From an uncultured Eubacteriales bacterium (lineage in GTDB: Bacteria > Bacillota > Clostridia > Saccharofermentanales > UBA5734), in NCBI GenBank assembly GCA_903835065.1, contig CAILLO010000016.1, positions 1 through 64,000 of the forward strand: a stretch of 64,000 nucleotides of DNA. The letters run 5' to 3'. Every line of letters starts with the position of its first letter. Position 1 is the stretch's first letter. The notes beneath the pieces are model-generated. The model was not told the origin of the DNA. It saw only the letters and a list, made by a program, of their open reading frames with translations, and did no database searches. Positions 1 to 7,943 of the stretch are shown here, piece after piece. The position numbers and the translations under genes were made by a program.

Positions 1-27
1 GAAGGCTCCGTCGAAGGAGGAGAACCC

Positions 28-267
28 ATGGCGAAGTACAAGCCCGTCAAGATTCTGAAGGACATCGACCAGTGCTGCCCGCTGACCGTCACGAGGGCCA
101 TCGGAGAGATCGAGAAGGTCGGCATCGGCGACGTCATCGAGATCCGGACGACCGACCCCGGTTCGGTCGCCGACTTCCCGGCCTGGGCGAAGACGACCGG
201 AAACGAGGTCCTGGAGATGAGCCAGGACGCGGGGCTCATCACGCTGTTCCTGAAGCGGCTGGTATGA
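28..267 (+). CDS. TusA/SirA-family sulfur carrier-like protein with altered CPxP motif
   Basis: This 79-residue protein has the size and core of the TusA (SirA/YeeD) fold, which carries sulfur as a persulfide on a Cys in a CPxP motif. The second half (DPGSVADFPAWAKTTGNEV) closely matches the second TusA-like gene at 49483 (DPGSIADFPAWARTTGQAV). At the active site the other copy has ACPMP while this one has CCPLT: the Cys-Pro is kept, the second Pro is Thr, and an extra Cys precedes it. An AGGAGG site lies just upstream of the ATG. Only 27 bases precede the gene, so its operon partners are outside the window. It may be a carrier with different partner specificity; family assignment is secure, function is not. 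Confidence 0.85.
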   Translation: MAKYKPVKILKDIDQCCPLTVTRAIGEIEKVGIGDVIEIRTTDPGSVADFPAWAKTTGNEVLEMSQDAGLITLFLKRLV

Positions 268-272
268 GGACC

Positions 273-698
273 CTACGGGACCGCCTTGTTCTTGTGCAGC
301 CGGCTTGCGAGGGCCCCGGCGAACACTGCGACGTAGATGAGGTAGGTCGCGAAGCTCGTGAAGATCATCGCGAAGTTGTCGTTGAGCAGCGCGAGTACCC
401 CATTCAGCACCAGCTGCACGGCCACCCAGCCGAGGCCGAGACAGACCGCGTTGCGCTCGGTTGCCGGCCGGCAGAACCAGTGCGCGGTCAGGAAGGCGAA
501 GAAGCCGAGCGGCAGCGCGCTGACGGCGAGTGAAATCGTGTAGGCTTCCGGCGAATCCGTCGGCAGCTGCGGGAAAAGGCCGTTGAAGACGATGCTCAGC
601 AGGAACATCAGGAGCAGCGTCACCAGGTAGAGCACCAGACCATAGGCGGAGATCTTGAACCAGAGCGGGTGGCGGGCGGTCATCGGCTCTTTTCTCAT
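273..698 (-). CDS. Hypothetical four-helix membrane protein
   Basis: The product is 141 residues. Four hydrophobic segments (about 14-40, 55-75, 83-105 and 110-132) are separated by short loops, and the C-terminus is basic (SRLHKNK), so it is very likely an integral membrane protein. The start was chosen at the ATG at 698 because AAGGAGG sits about 8 bases before it; an upstream in-frame ATG lacks this. It converges on the TusA-like gene with only a few bases between the stop codons. I do not recognise the family and propose no function. Confidence 0.7.
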   Translation of the reverse strand: MRKEPMTARHPLWFKISAYGLVLYLVTLLLMFLLSIVFNGLFPQLPTDSPEAYTISLAVSALPLGFFAFLTAHWFCRPATERNAVCLGLGWVAVQLVLNGVLALLNDNFAMIFTSFATYLIYVAVFAGALASRLHKNKAVP

Positions 699-806
699 GA
701 CGGATCCCTCCTTGCCGGGGTCGGCGGAGCGCCCGGTGGCAGGGCGCGTTCGGGATGCGGCATCCACCCTCCGATTATACACCCGAGGCGTTCGCAGCCC
801 TCCGGG

Positions 807-1517
807 TCAGGACTCCGACGGCTCGGTCCGTCCGGCCTGGGCCGCCCACGCGTCTTGTTGCCCGGCGGGCCGGCCCGTTCGCGCGTTGAGCATGTCGAGG
901 AAGGCGTATCCGTCGTCGCCGACCACGATGCGGCACAGCGTCGCATTGCCCGCGCGCAGGCGCCACATGTCGCGGCCCGGGATGCCGATCATCGAGGCCA
1001 TCAGGGCGACCGTCGGCCCCATGTGGGACACGACCAGCACGTCCCCCGCGTGCCGCTTCGCGAGTCCGGCACCGAAGGCGGCGACGCGGTCGTACAGGTC
1101 GAGGGAGCTCTCGCCGCCGGGGAAGCGGTAGCCCATGAAGTCCTGGCGCCAACGTTCGAACTCGGCCGGGTCGGTGGCCGCGATCTCCGCGCGGGTCATG
1201 TTCTCGAAGCGCCCGAAATGGTGCTCCTTCAGTGCGTCGTCGAAACGGATCCCAGCGGCGCGGGCGCGCTCCACGGCGGATCGCGGGGCGTCGGGGCCGA
1301 ACGGCGCGTCGAGGTCGCCGACCAGCAGCGCGGCGGTCTCGGCGGCGCGGGCGAGCGGACTTGCGTAGACGGCTTCGAACGTGCGCCGGCAGACCAGCGG
1401 GCGGAGGGACAGCGCCTGGGCGCGCCCGTCCACGTTGAGGGGGGCGTCGGTCCAGCCGCAGTAGCGGCCCTCGAGGTTGGGGTCGGTCTGGCCGTGGCGG
1501 ACGAGGAAGATGCGCAT
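807..1517 (-). CDS. Histidine phosphatase superfamily protein (CobC/phosphoglycerate mutase-like)
   Basis: The protein is 236 residues. It opens with the superfamily signature LVRHGQTDPN, in which the His is the phospho-acceptor, followed by GRYCGWTDAPLN, the pattern common in alpha-ribazole phosphatase (CobC)-like members. EHHFGRFENMT supplies the usual acidic residue and VVSHMG the second catalytic His. The start is the ATG at 1517, preceded by GGAGG; an open upstream extension is Arg/Pro-rich and non-coding in character. B12 uptake genes and a cobalamin riboswitch lie a few kb away, which makes a role in the cobalamin lower-ligand pathway tempting, but that is inference. The substrate could be another phosphomonoester. 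The C-terminal 20 or so residues are Gln/Ala-rich and probably disordered. Confidence 0.85.
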   Translation of the reverse strand: MRIFLVRHGQTDPNLEGRYCGWTDAPLNVDGRAQALSLRPLVCRRTFEAVYASPLARAAETAALLVGDLDAPFGPDAPRSAVERARAAGIRFDDALKEHHFGRFENMTRAEIAATDPAEFERWRQDFMGYRFPGGESSLDLYDRVAAFGAGLAKRHAGDVLVVSHMGPTVALMASMIGIPGRDMWRLRAGNATLCRIVVGDDGYAFLDMLNARTGRPAGQQDAWAAQAGRTEPSES

Positions 1518-1637
1518 GGGGACCTCCGGGGCGCCGGCCCGGGACCTTCCGGACGTCGGGCGCCACATCCATACTACCGCACGCGGGAAGCGGGCGACAA
1601 CCCGGCAAAATCGTGGGAGAAATCGCACGGGGCGATA

Positions 1638-1646
1638 TGCTAAAAT
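1638..1646 (+). promoter_or_regulatory. Extended -10 promoter for the pdxA operon
   Basis: TGC followed by TAAAAT forms an extended -10 element about 40 bases before the pdxA ATG, with a short A/T-rich leader that contrasts with the GC-rich surroundings. No convincing -35 is seen, as is usual for extended -10 promoters. It serves the rightward pdxA / ASKHA / cyclo-ligase operon; the phosphatase gene to the left runs the other way. Confidence 0.5.
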
Positions 1647-1684
1647 TCAATGTGTATGCACGAAAACCGACCAGGGAGGACCCC

Positions 1685-2752
1685 ATGGCAGATCAAGAGA
1701 GACTCGGACGGCCCCGGCCCGGCCTCGACGCCCGCATCCGGATCGTCGACGCGCCCGCGCCCCCCATGATCGGCGTGCCGATGGGCGACCCCGGCGGCAT
1801 CGGCCCCGAGATCGCCGTCCAGGCGGCCCTGTCGCCCGTCCTGCGCGAGCTCGGCGTGAAGCCCCTGCTGATTGGCGGCCCGAAGGTCGTCGACCGCACG
1901 GTCCGTCTGCTCGAGGCCACGGGAATCGCGCTCCCCGCCGGCGACCTGTTCGTCTACGCCGTGCCGGAGGCCGACCTCGACGCCTCCCCCTACGGCCGCG
2001 TCTCCGCCGAGGGCGGCCGGGCCGCCTACGCCTGCATCGCCGCCTCCGCGCGCCTCGCGCTCGACGGCCGGATCGACGCCGTCGCGACCGCGCCGATCAA
2101 CAAGGAGTCGATCCGCGCCGCCGGCATCGACTCGATCGGGCACACCGAGATGTATGCCGCCCTGACGGACACGAAGAACCCGATGACCCTCTTCCAGACG
2201 ATCACGCTGCGCGTCTTCTTCCTGACGCGCCACGTCTCGCTCGCCAGGGCCTGTTCGCTGGTCTCGACCGACCTCGTCGCCGAGGAGATCCGCGACAGCG
2301 TCGAGGGCCTCCGCAGCCTGGGTCTCGACACGACCTCCGCGCCGCTCGCGGTCGCCGGCCTCAACCCGCACAACGGTGAGCACGGCCTCTTCGGCGACGA
2401 GGAGGGCCGCTTCATCGAGCCCGCCGTCGCGCGGTGCCGCGCCGAGGGGATTTCGGTCGTCGGCCCCGTCCCGGCCGACTCGGTCTTCCACCAGGCCCTG
2501 CATGGCCGATACTCGGCCGTCCTGTCCCTCTATCACGACCAGGGCCACATCGCCACCAAGACCCTCGACTTCGAGCGGACGATCTCCCTGACGCTCGCGA
2601 TGCCCTTCCTGCGCACCTCCGTCGACCACGGCACCGCCTTCGACATCGCCGGCAAGGCCGTCGCGAGCCCCGTCAGCATGGTCGAGGCGATCCGCCTCGG
2701 CGCGCTGTACGGCCCTGCCTACGCGGCCTATTCGAAGTCCAAGAGGAACTGA
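1685..2752 (+). CDS. pdxA: 4-hydroxythreonine-4-phosphate dehydrogenase family protein (PdxA)
   Basis: PdxA oxidises 4-phosphohydroxy-L-threonine with NAD(P) in the DXP-dependent pyridoxal phosphate pathway; PdxA2 relatives act on four-carbon acid phosphates. The 355-residue product shows the family motifs in order: GVPMGDPGGIGPEI near the N-terminus, ATAPINKESI, SIGHTEMYA (first metal-binding His), GLNPHNGEHG, LYHDQGHIATK (second His) and DHGTAFDIAGKA (third His). The ATG at 1685 has GGGAGGA in front. It is followed after one base by the ferredoxin-ASKHA gene. No other pyridoxal synthesis gene is visible, and pairing with a corrinoid-activator-like protein leaves open that it is a PdxA2-type enzyme with another substrate. 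Confidence 0.9.
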   Translation: MADQERLGRPRPGLDARIRIVDAPAPPMIGVPMGDPGGIGPEIAVQAALSPVLRELGVKPLLIGGPKVVDRTVRLLEATGIALPAGDLFVYAVPEADLDASPYGRVSAEGGRAAYACIAASARLALDGRIDAVATAPINKESIRAAGIDSIGHTEMYAALTDTKNPMTLFQTITLRVFFLTRHVSLARACSLVSTDLVAEEIRDSVEGLRSLGLDTTSAPLAVAGLNPHNGEHGLFGDEEGRFIEPAVARCRAEGISVVGPVPADSVFHQALHGRYSAVLSLYHDQGHIATKTLDFERTISLTLAMPFLRTSVDHGTAFDIAGKAVASPVSMVEAIRLGALYGPAYAAYSKSKRN

Positions 2753-2753
2753 G

Positions 2754-4607
2754 ATGGCCCCCTCGACGCCTCACCCGGACCGCATCCACGTGACCTTCCA
2801 CCACGATGGGCGCACGACCCGTCTGGAGACCCGCACGGGCGAGTCGCTGCTGGACGCGCTGCGCTCCGCCGGCGTCGAGGTCAACTCGCACTGCAACGGC
2901 AAGGGCACGTGCGGCAAGTGCCGCGTGCACGTCGTTCACGGCGACGGCGAGGCGAACGAACGCGAACGGCACGTGCTCGGCGGGCTCGTCCGCGACGGCT
3001 GGCGCCTCGCGTGCCAGCTGGACGTCCACGAGGACGTCGAGGTGACCGTGCCGGACGCGAGGATGGCCCAGGTCGCGACCGACGGGACGATGCCGGACCT
3101 CGAGCTCAACCCCGTGATCGTCCGCGGCAAGGCCTGCCTCCCGCCGCCCGGCCTCGAGGACCAGTCCCCCGACGACGAGCGGTTCGCCGAGGTGACCGAC
3201 CTCGAGCTGCCCTACCGCTTCCTCGCGACGCTGCCCGACGCACTGCGCCGGACCGGCTTCTGCCCGTCCTACTTGTACCGCACGGACCGCGGCGAGGTCG
3301 TCCGCTTCTTCGACGAGGATGTCGACCGCACCGACCGTCCGCTGCTCGGCGCCGCGGTCGACATCGGCACGACCACGCTGGCCGTGTACCTGTACGACCT
3401 CGAGACCGGACGCCGGATCGGCACCGCCTCCGCCCTGAACCCGCAGCGTCCATACGGCGCCGACGTTATCTCCCGCATCGAGTACGCCTCCGCTGCGCCG
3501 GGCAATCTGCGGACCCTGCAGCGCCTCGTCGCCGAGCGCATCGGCACGCTCGCCGTCGGGCTCGCCGAACGCAACGGCTTCTCGAAGGACGACCTGCTGA
3601 CCTACACGCTCGCCGGCAACACGACGATGATGCACCTCCTCGCGAACCTGCCACCCAAGGCGATCGCCGTCGCACCCTTCATTCCCGTCTCCCTGTCCGC
3701 CCGCACCGTGTGGGCCGACGAGCTCGGCATCGCGGCCGGCGAGGGCGCCCTGTGCGTCCTGCTGCCCTGCGTGTCCGCATACGTCGGGGCCGACATCGTC
3801 GCCGGCGTCCTCGCGACCGGGCTCGACCGCCGCAGGGGTGCGCCCGCGCTGTTCGTCGACATCGGCACCAACGGGGAGATCCTGCTCGCGACGGACCATG
3901 GGATGACATCCTGCTCCACCGCGGCCGGCCCCGCCTTCGAGGGCGCGAACCTCCTGTTCGGGATGGGCGGCGTCGAGGGGGCGATCGACCACGTGCGACT
4001 CGAGGACGGCGACCTCGCCTTCACGACGATCGGCGGCGTCGAGCCCGCGGGACTCTGCGGCTCCGGCATCGTCGACGCCATGGCCTTCCTGCTCGACACC
4101 GGCGTCGTCGACGAGACCGGCCGGATCACGGACGAGCCCGAGGCGTTGCCCGCCGCCCTCGCCGCACGCGTCGTCGAGCACGAGGGACAGGCCGCCTTCC
4201 GCGTGACACCTCCCACCGGCGCGATTCCGAGCGGCATCCTGCTGACCCAGCGCGACGTCCGCGAACTGCAGAACGCCAAGGCCGCGGTGCGCGCCGGCAT
4301 CGAGATCCTGATCGAGACGTCCGGCACGAACGCCGAGGGCATCGCCGACCTCTACGTGGCCGGCGGCTTCGGCAACTACCTCGACGTCCGGAGCGCCTTC
4401 CGGATCGGGCTGTTCCCGCCCGAGCTCGCCGGGCGCACGCGCATGGCCGGCAACACGTCCGGCATCGGCGCCGTCCTGTGCCTGCTCGACTGCCGCCTCG
4501 TCAAGGCCGCGTCGAAGGCCGTCTCCCGCATCGACTACATCGAACTCAGTTCCGACAAGCGCTTCACCGACCACTACATCGAAGCGATGATGTTCCCCGA
4601 GCCATGA
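2754..4607 (+). CDS. 2Fe-2S ferredoxin / ASKHA-domain protein (corrinoid-protein reductive activator-like, DUF4445)
   Basis: This 617-residue protein joins an N-terminal plant-type ferredoxin to an actin-like ATPase, the layout of RACo/RamA proteins that reactivate oxidised corrinoid proteins by ATP-driven reduction. The 2Fe-2S ligands are visible as C47, C53, C56 and C87 (CX5CX2C plus a distant Cys). The ASKHA part has AAVDIGTTTLAVYLYD near residue 203, VDIGTNGEILL near 370, GLCGSGIVDA near 435 and YVAGGFGNYL near 535. It starts one base after the pdxA stop and its own stop overlaps the next start (ATGA), so the three genes are one operon. No corrinoid protein or methyltransferase is present in this window, so the client is unknown. 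Confidence 0.88.
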   Translation: MAPSTPHPDRIHVTFHHDGRTTRLETRTGESLLDALRSAGVEVNSHCNGKGTCGKCRVHVVHGDGEANERERHVLGGLVRDGWRLACQLDVHEDVEVTVPDARMAQVATDGTMPDLELNPVIVRGKACLPPPGLEDQSPDDERFAEVTDLELPYRFLATLPDALRRTGFCPSYLYRTDRGEVVRFFDEDVDRTDRPLLGAAVDIGTTTLAVYLYDLETGRRIGTASALNPQRPYGADVISRIEYASAAPGNLRTLQRLVAERIGTLAVGLAERNGFSKDDLLTYTLAGNTTMMHLLANLPPKAIAVAPFIPVSLSARTVWADELGIAAGEGALCVLLPCVSAYVGADIVAGVLATGLDRRRGAPALFVDIGTNGEILLATDHGMTSCSTAAGPAFEGANLLFGMGGVEGAIDHVRLEDGDLAFTTIGGVEPAGLCGSGIVDAMAFLLDTGVVDETGRITDEPEALPAALAARVVEHEGQAAFRVTPPTGAIPSGILLTQRDVRELQNAKAAVRAGIEILIETSGTNAEGIADLYVAGGFGNYLDVRSAFRIGLFPPELAGRTRMAGNTSGIGAVLCLLDCRLVKAASKAVSRIDYIELSSDKRFTDHYIEAMMFPEP

Positions 4608-5266
4608 GCGCGAAATCCGACCTCCGCCGCCGCATGAAGGAGCTCCGCGACGCGGAGCCGCCCGAGGCGCGCGCGGAGGCGTCCCGCATCGTCGCCGCCC
4701 GGCTGCTCGCGCTGCCCGAACTCGAGGCGTCCGTGGTCGAGAACCGCTTCGTGACGCTCTATTATCCGATCCGCAGCGAGCTCGACGTCCTCGGCGCCGT
4801 CGCTTTGCTCGCGCGCCGCGGCGCCCGCATCCTGCTGCCCACGATCATCCCCGACCCCGAGAACACCTCCTCGCTCGTTTTCGGCGAAGTCCCGCCCGAG
4901 GTCGCGCTCGCGTGCGACGAGCGCCCGGACGCCCTTCGGCAGTGGCTCGACCCCGGCTCCTTCCACCTGCTCGAGCCCTCCCTCGGGTCCCTGGTCCCGA
5001 TCGAGACCCTGCGGCACGCCCTTGCCTGCATGGTCGTGCCGGGACTGGCATTCGACGCGTCGGGCAACCGCCTCGGATACGGCAAAGGTTACTACGACGG
5101 ATTCCTCGCCCGCCTCACCGCGCACGTCCCGCTCGTCGCGGCGACGTTCGACTTCCAGCTGCTCGACGGGCCGCTGCCCTTGGAACCGTACGATGTGCCC
5201 ATGGATGTCGTCCTCACGCCGACCCGCCTCGTCCGCCCGGCACGCCTCTTCCGCCCGGTGCGCTGA
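4604..5266 (+). CDS. 5-formyltetrahydrofolate cyclo-ligase family protein
   Basis: 5-FCL converts 5-formyl-THF to 5,10-methenyl-THF using ATP. The 220-residue protein has the expected N-terminal basic helix (KSDLRRRMKELRD), the strand YYPIRSELD, and the C-terminal substrate/ATP signature GNRLGYGKGYYDGFLAR. Its ATG overlaps the stop of the ASKHA gene (ATGA), indicating translational coupling. Linking folate one-carbon repair to a corrinoid activator fits corrinoid/THF methyl-transfer chemistry, an inference from context. The gene is followed by about 500 bases holding a cobalamin riboswitch. Confidence 0.9.
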   Translation: MSAKSDLRRRMKELRDAEPPEARAEASRIVAARLLALPELEASVVENRFVTLYYPIRSELDVLGAVALLARRGARILLPTIIPDPENTSSLVFGEVPPEVALACDERPDALRQWLDPGSFHLLEPSLGSLVPIETLRHALACMVVPGLAFDASGNRLGYGKGYYDGFLARLTAHVPLVAATFDFQLLDGPLPLEPYDVPMDVVLTPTRLVRPARLFRPVR

Positions 5267-5309
5267 CCGTCGTCGCAAAATCCTCCACAAATTCGCACGG
5301 AATGCGGGA

Positions 5310-5338
5310 TTGCGCAACGCGTCCCGCTCGTCTACCAT
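5310..5338 (+). promoter_or_regulatory. Putative promoter of the cobalamin riboswitch transcript
   Basis: TTGCGC and TACCAT are separated by 17 bases just upstream of the riboswitch. The predicted start of transcription falls at about its first paired element. The -35 is a weak match, but the same TTGCGC hexamer precedes a -10 with a 17-base spacer at 18706. Confidence 0.4.
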
Positions 5339-5340
5339 TC

Positions 5341-5575
5341 AAGGTGCAACCCGACGCGGTTCGCCGACCCCGGCCCCGTCCCGCGAGGACAGGACCGGAC
5401 GACGTGAAAAGGGAAGCAGGTGCAAGACCTGCGCGGTCCCGCCGCTGTGAGAGGGAAGTCCACCGTCGATGACCCACTGGCCCCCGGCCGAAAAGCCGGA
5501 GCAAGGACCGGGAAGGGGACGGCAGGACGAGGATCCTCGAGCCAGAAGACCTGCCGGGGTCGGGACGCACCGGGA
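5341..5575 (+). promoter_or_regulatory. Cobalamin (adenosylcobalamin) riboswitch
   Basis: The aptamer's conserved pieces appear in order: a GGTGC start, GGGAAGCAGGTGCAA at about 5411-5425, a GCGGTCCCGCCGCTGTGA core at about 5431-5450, CCACTGG near 5474, and the B12-box GCCAGAAGACCTGCC at 5541-5555. The element lies directly upstream of a BtuFCD-type transporter and is followed by a hairpin-T-tract terminator at 5675. The expected behaviour is that bound cobalamin favours termination and lowers transporter expression; this follows from the known class, and the alternative pairings were not folded here. The outer boundaries are approximate. Confidence 0.92.
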
Positions 5576-5674
5576 ACTCCACGGGAGATGGAGGCGGTGA
5601 CGGCGCTTTCCGACTCGGTCCATCGGTCTTCGGGCCGGGGAAGCCGGGCGAAGGTCCGGCCCACGCCTTTCAGG

Positions 5675-5703
5675 AACCTCTCCGGAGCCCCGGGGAGGTT
5701 TTT
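5675..5703 (+). terminator. Intrinsic terminator of the cobalamin riboswitch expression platform
   Basis: An 11-bp stem (AACCTCTCCGG with CCGGGGAGGTT, one G-U pair) closes a 4-base loop and is followed by a run of T (5699-5703). It sits between the riboswitch aptamer and the substrate-binding-protein gene, where a regulated premature terminator is expected. Confidence 0.85.
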
Positions 5704-5786
5704 CGTCGTCCGCCCCCGTGGAGGAGTGGACCACCGCCCGGAGGAAGCGCGATCCGCGGCTCCGGGAACAGACCAGGAGGAATCGC

Positions 5787-6836
5787 ATGACCGTCACCCG
5801 CCGTCTCCTCGCCCTCGTCGCCCTGCTCGTCGTCGCCGCCGTCCTCGCGACCTCGTGCGCCGCCCCCACCGCGACGCCGACCGCCGGTCCCACTGCCGCG
5901 CCCACGAAGGCGCCCCTGTTCTGGAAGGCCGCCGGCACCGACTACCCCGTATCCCTCCAGACCGCCGACTCCCAGTACTTCACGATTACGGCCAAGCCCA
6001 TGAAGATCGTCTCGCTGCCGGTCTGGTCGACCGAGATGCTCTTCGAGATGGTCGACGTGTCCCGCGTCGTCGCGATCTCCAGCTGGACCGACGACCCGAA
6101 CACCTCCATGGCCGCCGACAAGGCCAAGCAGGTCGCCGTGCGCGTCAAGTCCAGCAACGCCGAGGAGATCATCGCCCTCAAGCCCGACCTGGTCATCGTG
6201 GACGACTTCAACGACTACGACGGCGCCCTGACGAAGACGCTGCGCGACGCGGGCATCGCGACCCTCTACGTCAAGTCGCCGACCAGCGTCGAGACTGCCG
6301 AGGATATGATTCCGCTGCTCGCGGCCGTCGTCGGCGAGTCCGCCAAGGGCGACGCGCTGCTCAAGGGGATGAAGGACAAGATCGCGGGAGTCGCGGCCAA
6401 GCTGGCCACGCTCGACGCGTCCAAGCGCCTCACCGCCATGTACGTCTACCCCTCCTATAACGACCCCGCCCAGTTCACCTCCTACAATTCCGAGACGCCC
6501 GTCAGCTCGATCATGACGACCGCCGGCCTCGTGAACGTCTGCGATGCGCCCAAGTACTCCGACGTCAGCAAGGAGAAGGTCGTGTCCGAATGGAAGCCCC
6601 AGGTGTTCCTGGTCCCCTCCAGCGCTTATCTGCCCGACTTCAGCGGCACGACCGACGACGGCGGCGCCGCCGCGAAGGCCGCGATCCTCGCCGACGCGAC
6701 CCTGAAGGACGTCCCCGCCGTCGTGGACGGACGGATCTACGGCATCTCCGACAAGTACATGACCTCCACGTCGCAGTACATGGCGGACGCCGTCGTGCTG
6801 CTGGCGCAGGCCGCATACCCGGATCTTTTCAAGTAG
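5787..6836 (+). CDS. btuF: Cobalamin ABC transporter substrate-binding lipoprotein (BtuF-like)
   Basis: The 349-residue protein starts with a signal peptide ending LATSC, a lipobox that would anchor it to the membrane, followed by a Thr/Pro/Ala-rich linker. The rest has the Fe/B12-type periplasmic-binding fold (Peripla_BP_2): KIVSLPVWSTEML, then EEIIALKPDLVIVDDF near residue 127, and a C-terminal lobe ending at QYMADAVVLLAQAAYPDLF. The ATG at 5787 follows AGGAGG; upstream in-frame codons lie inside the riboswitch leader and are rejected. The riboswitch upstream makes a corrinoid the likely ligand rather than an iron siderophore. Confidence 0.88.
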   Translation: MTVTRRLLALVALLVVAAVLATSCAAPTATPTAGPTAAPTKAPLFWKAAGTDYPVSLQTADSQYFTITAKPMKIVSLPVWSTEMLFEMVDVSRVVAISSWTDDPNTSMAADKAKQVAVRVKSSNAEEIIALKPDLVIVDDFNDYDGALTKTLRDAGIATLYVKSPTSVETAEDMIPLLAAVVGESAKGDALLKGMKDKIAGVAAKLATLDASKRLTAMYVYPSYNDPAQFTSYNSETPVSSIMTTAGLVNVCDAPKYSDVSKEKVVSEWKPQVFLVPSSAYLPDFSGTTDDGGAAAKAAILADATLKDVPAVVDGRIYGISDKYMTSTSQYMADAVVLLAQAAYPDLFK

Positions 6837-6839
6837 AAT
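6834..6839 (+). promoter_or_regulatory. Possible internal -10 giving a leaderless btuC transcript
   Basis: TAGAAT overlaps the btuF stop codon and ends 6 bases before the btuC ATG. No ribosome-binding site precedes that ATG. The same -10-N6-ATG layout recurs at 26645 and 44976. It may be chance; btuC is also reached by read-through from btuF. Confidence 0.3.
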
Positions 6840-6845
6840 GATGCC

Positions 6846-7943
6846 ATGAGCCGCAGGACCCGCAAGCTCCGCACTCCCGGCGCGCAGGCGCCCCGACGGA
6901 TCCCCGTCGCCACCCTCGTCGGCATGGGGACCGTCGCGGTGCTGGTCGCCGTCGTCTTCGCGACCGGCATCGGCACCGTCTACGTCCCACCCCTCGAGGT
7001 CCTCAATGCGATCCTCGCCGGTCTCGGCATTCTGCCGTCCTCCGCCGTCGCCCCCACGGACCTCACGATTGTGCTGTCCCTCCGCCTTCCGCGCGTCGCG
7101 ATGGCCCTCGTCGCAGGCGCTGGGCTCGCCCTCTCGGGCACCGTGCTGCAGGGCGTCTTCCGCAACCCCCTCGCAGACCCCGGCATCCTCGGCGTCACGA
7201 CCGGCGCGGGCCTCGGCGCCCTCCTCGCGATCGTCACGCCCTACGGCAAGCCGCTCGGCTTCTTCGCCCTCCCGGTCTTCGCCTTCGTCGGCGCTCTGCT
7301 CGCGGTCGGCATCATCCTCGCCGTCTCGTTCGCCGCGGGCGGGCAGGGGAGGGGCGACACCGTCACCCTGATCATGAGCGGCATGGCGACCAGCGCGATC
7401 TTCGCCGCCCTGATCTCGCTGACGGTCATGCTGTCCAACCAGTACCAGGTCACGAGCTACGTGTTCTGGACCATGGGTGGCCTCGCCAACCGGCGCTGGG
7501 AGCACGTCCTCGTGTCGCTCCCCATCGTCGCCGTTTCCGGCGCCTATATCGTCCTGCGCGCCCGCGACCTCGACATCCTCTTGCTCGGCGACGAGCAGGC
7601 CCGCTCGCTCGGCGTGCACCCGACCTCGACGCGCGTCTCGCTTCTCGCGGCCGCTACCTTCTGCACCGCCGCCGTCGTCGCCATGATCGGACCGATCGGC
7701 TTCGTCGGCCTGATCGTCCCGCACATCCTCCGCCTGCTGATCGGCCCTGCCCACCGCCCCCTCGCGGTCGCCGGCATCTTCGGCGGCGGGGTCTTCCTGC
7801 TGCTGTGCGACCTGCTGGTCCGCATCGGCGCACGCACCAGCGGCGGCGATGTCAGCGTCGGCGTCGTGACCGCCCTGATCGGCGGCCCCTACTTCCTGTT
7901 CCTGCTGCTGCGCTCCGGCAAGGGGAAGGGGGCGTTCCTGTGA
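6846..7943 (+). CDS. btuC: Cobalamin ABC transporter permease (FecCD/BtuC family)
   Basis: This is a 365-residue polytopic protein with about ten membrane segments, typical of BtuC/FecD permeases. The family region LRLPRVAMALVAGAGLALSG leads into VLQGVFRNPLADPGILGVTT, the characteristic permease stretch, and GFVGLIVPHILRLLIGP matches the cytoplasmic coupling-helix region. No Shine-Dalgarno sequence is seen ahead of the ATG. Its TGA overlaps the GTG start of the ATPase gene. It would form the membrane channel with BtuD and receive corrinoid from BtuF. Confidence 0.9.
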   Translation: MSRRTRKLRTPGAQAPRRIPVATLVGMGTVAVLVAVVFATGIGTVYVPPLEVLNAILAGLGILPSSAVAPTDLTIVLSLRLPRVAMALVAGAGLALSGTVLQGVFRNPLADPGILGVTTGAGLGALLAIVTPYGKPLGFFALPVFAFVGALLAVGIILAVSFAAGGQGRGDTVTLIMSGMATSAIFAALISLTVMLSNQYQVTSYVFWTMGGLANRRWEHVLVSLPIVAVSGAYIVLRARDLDILLLGDEQARSLGVHPTSTRVSLLAAATFCTAAVVAMIGPIGFVGLIVPHILRLLIGPAHRPLAVAGIFGGGVFLLLCDLLVRIGARTSGGDVSVGVVTALIGGPYFLFLLLRSGKGKGAFL

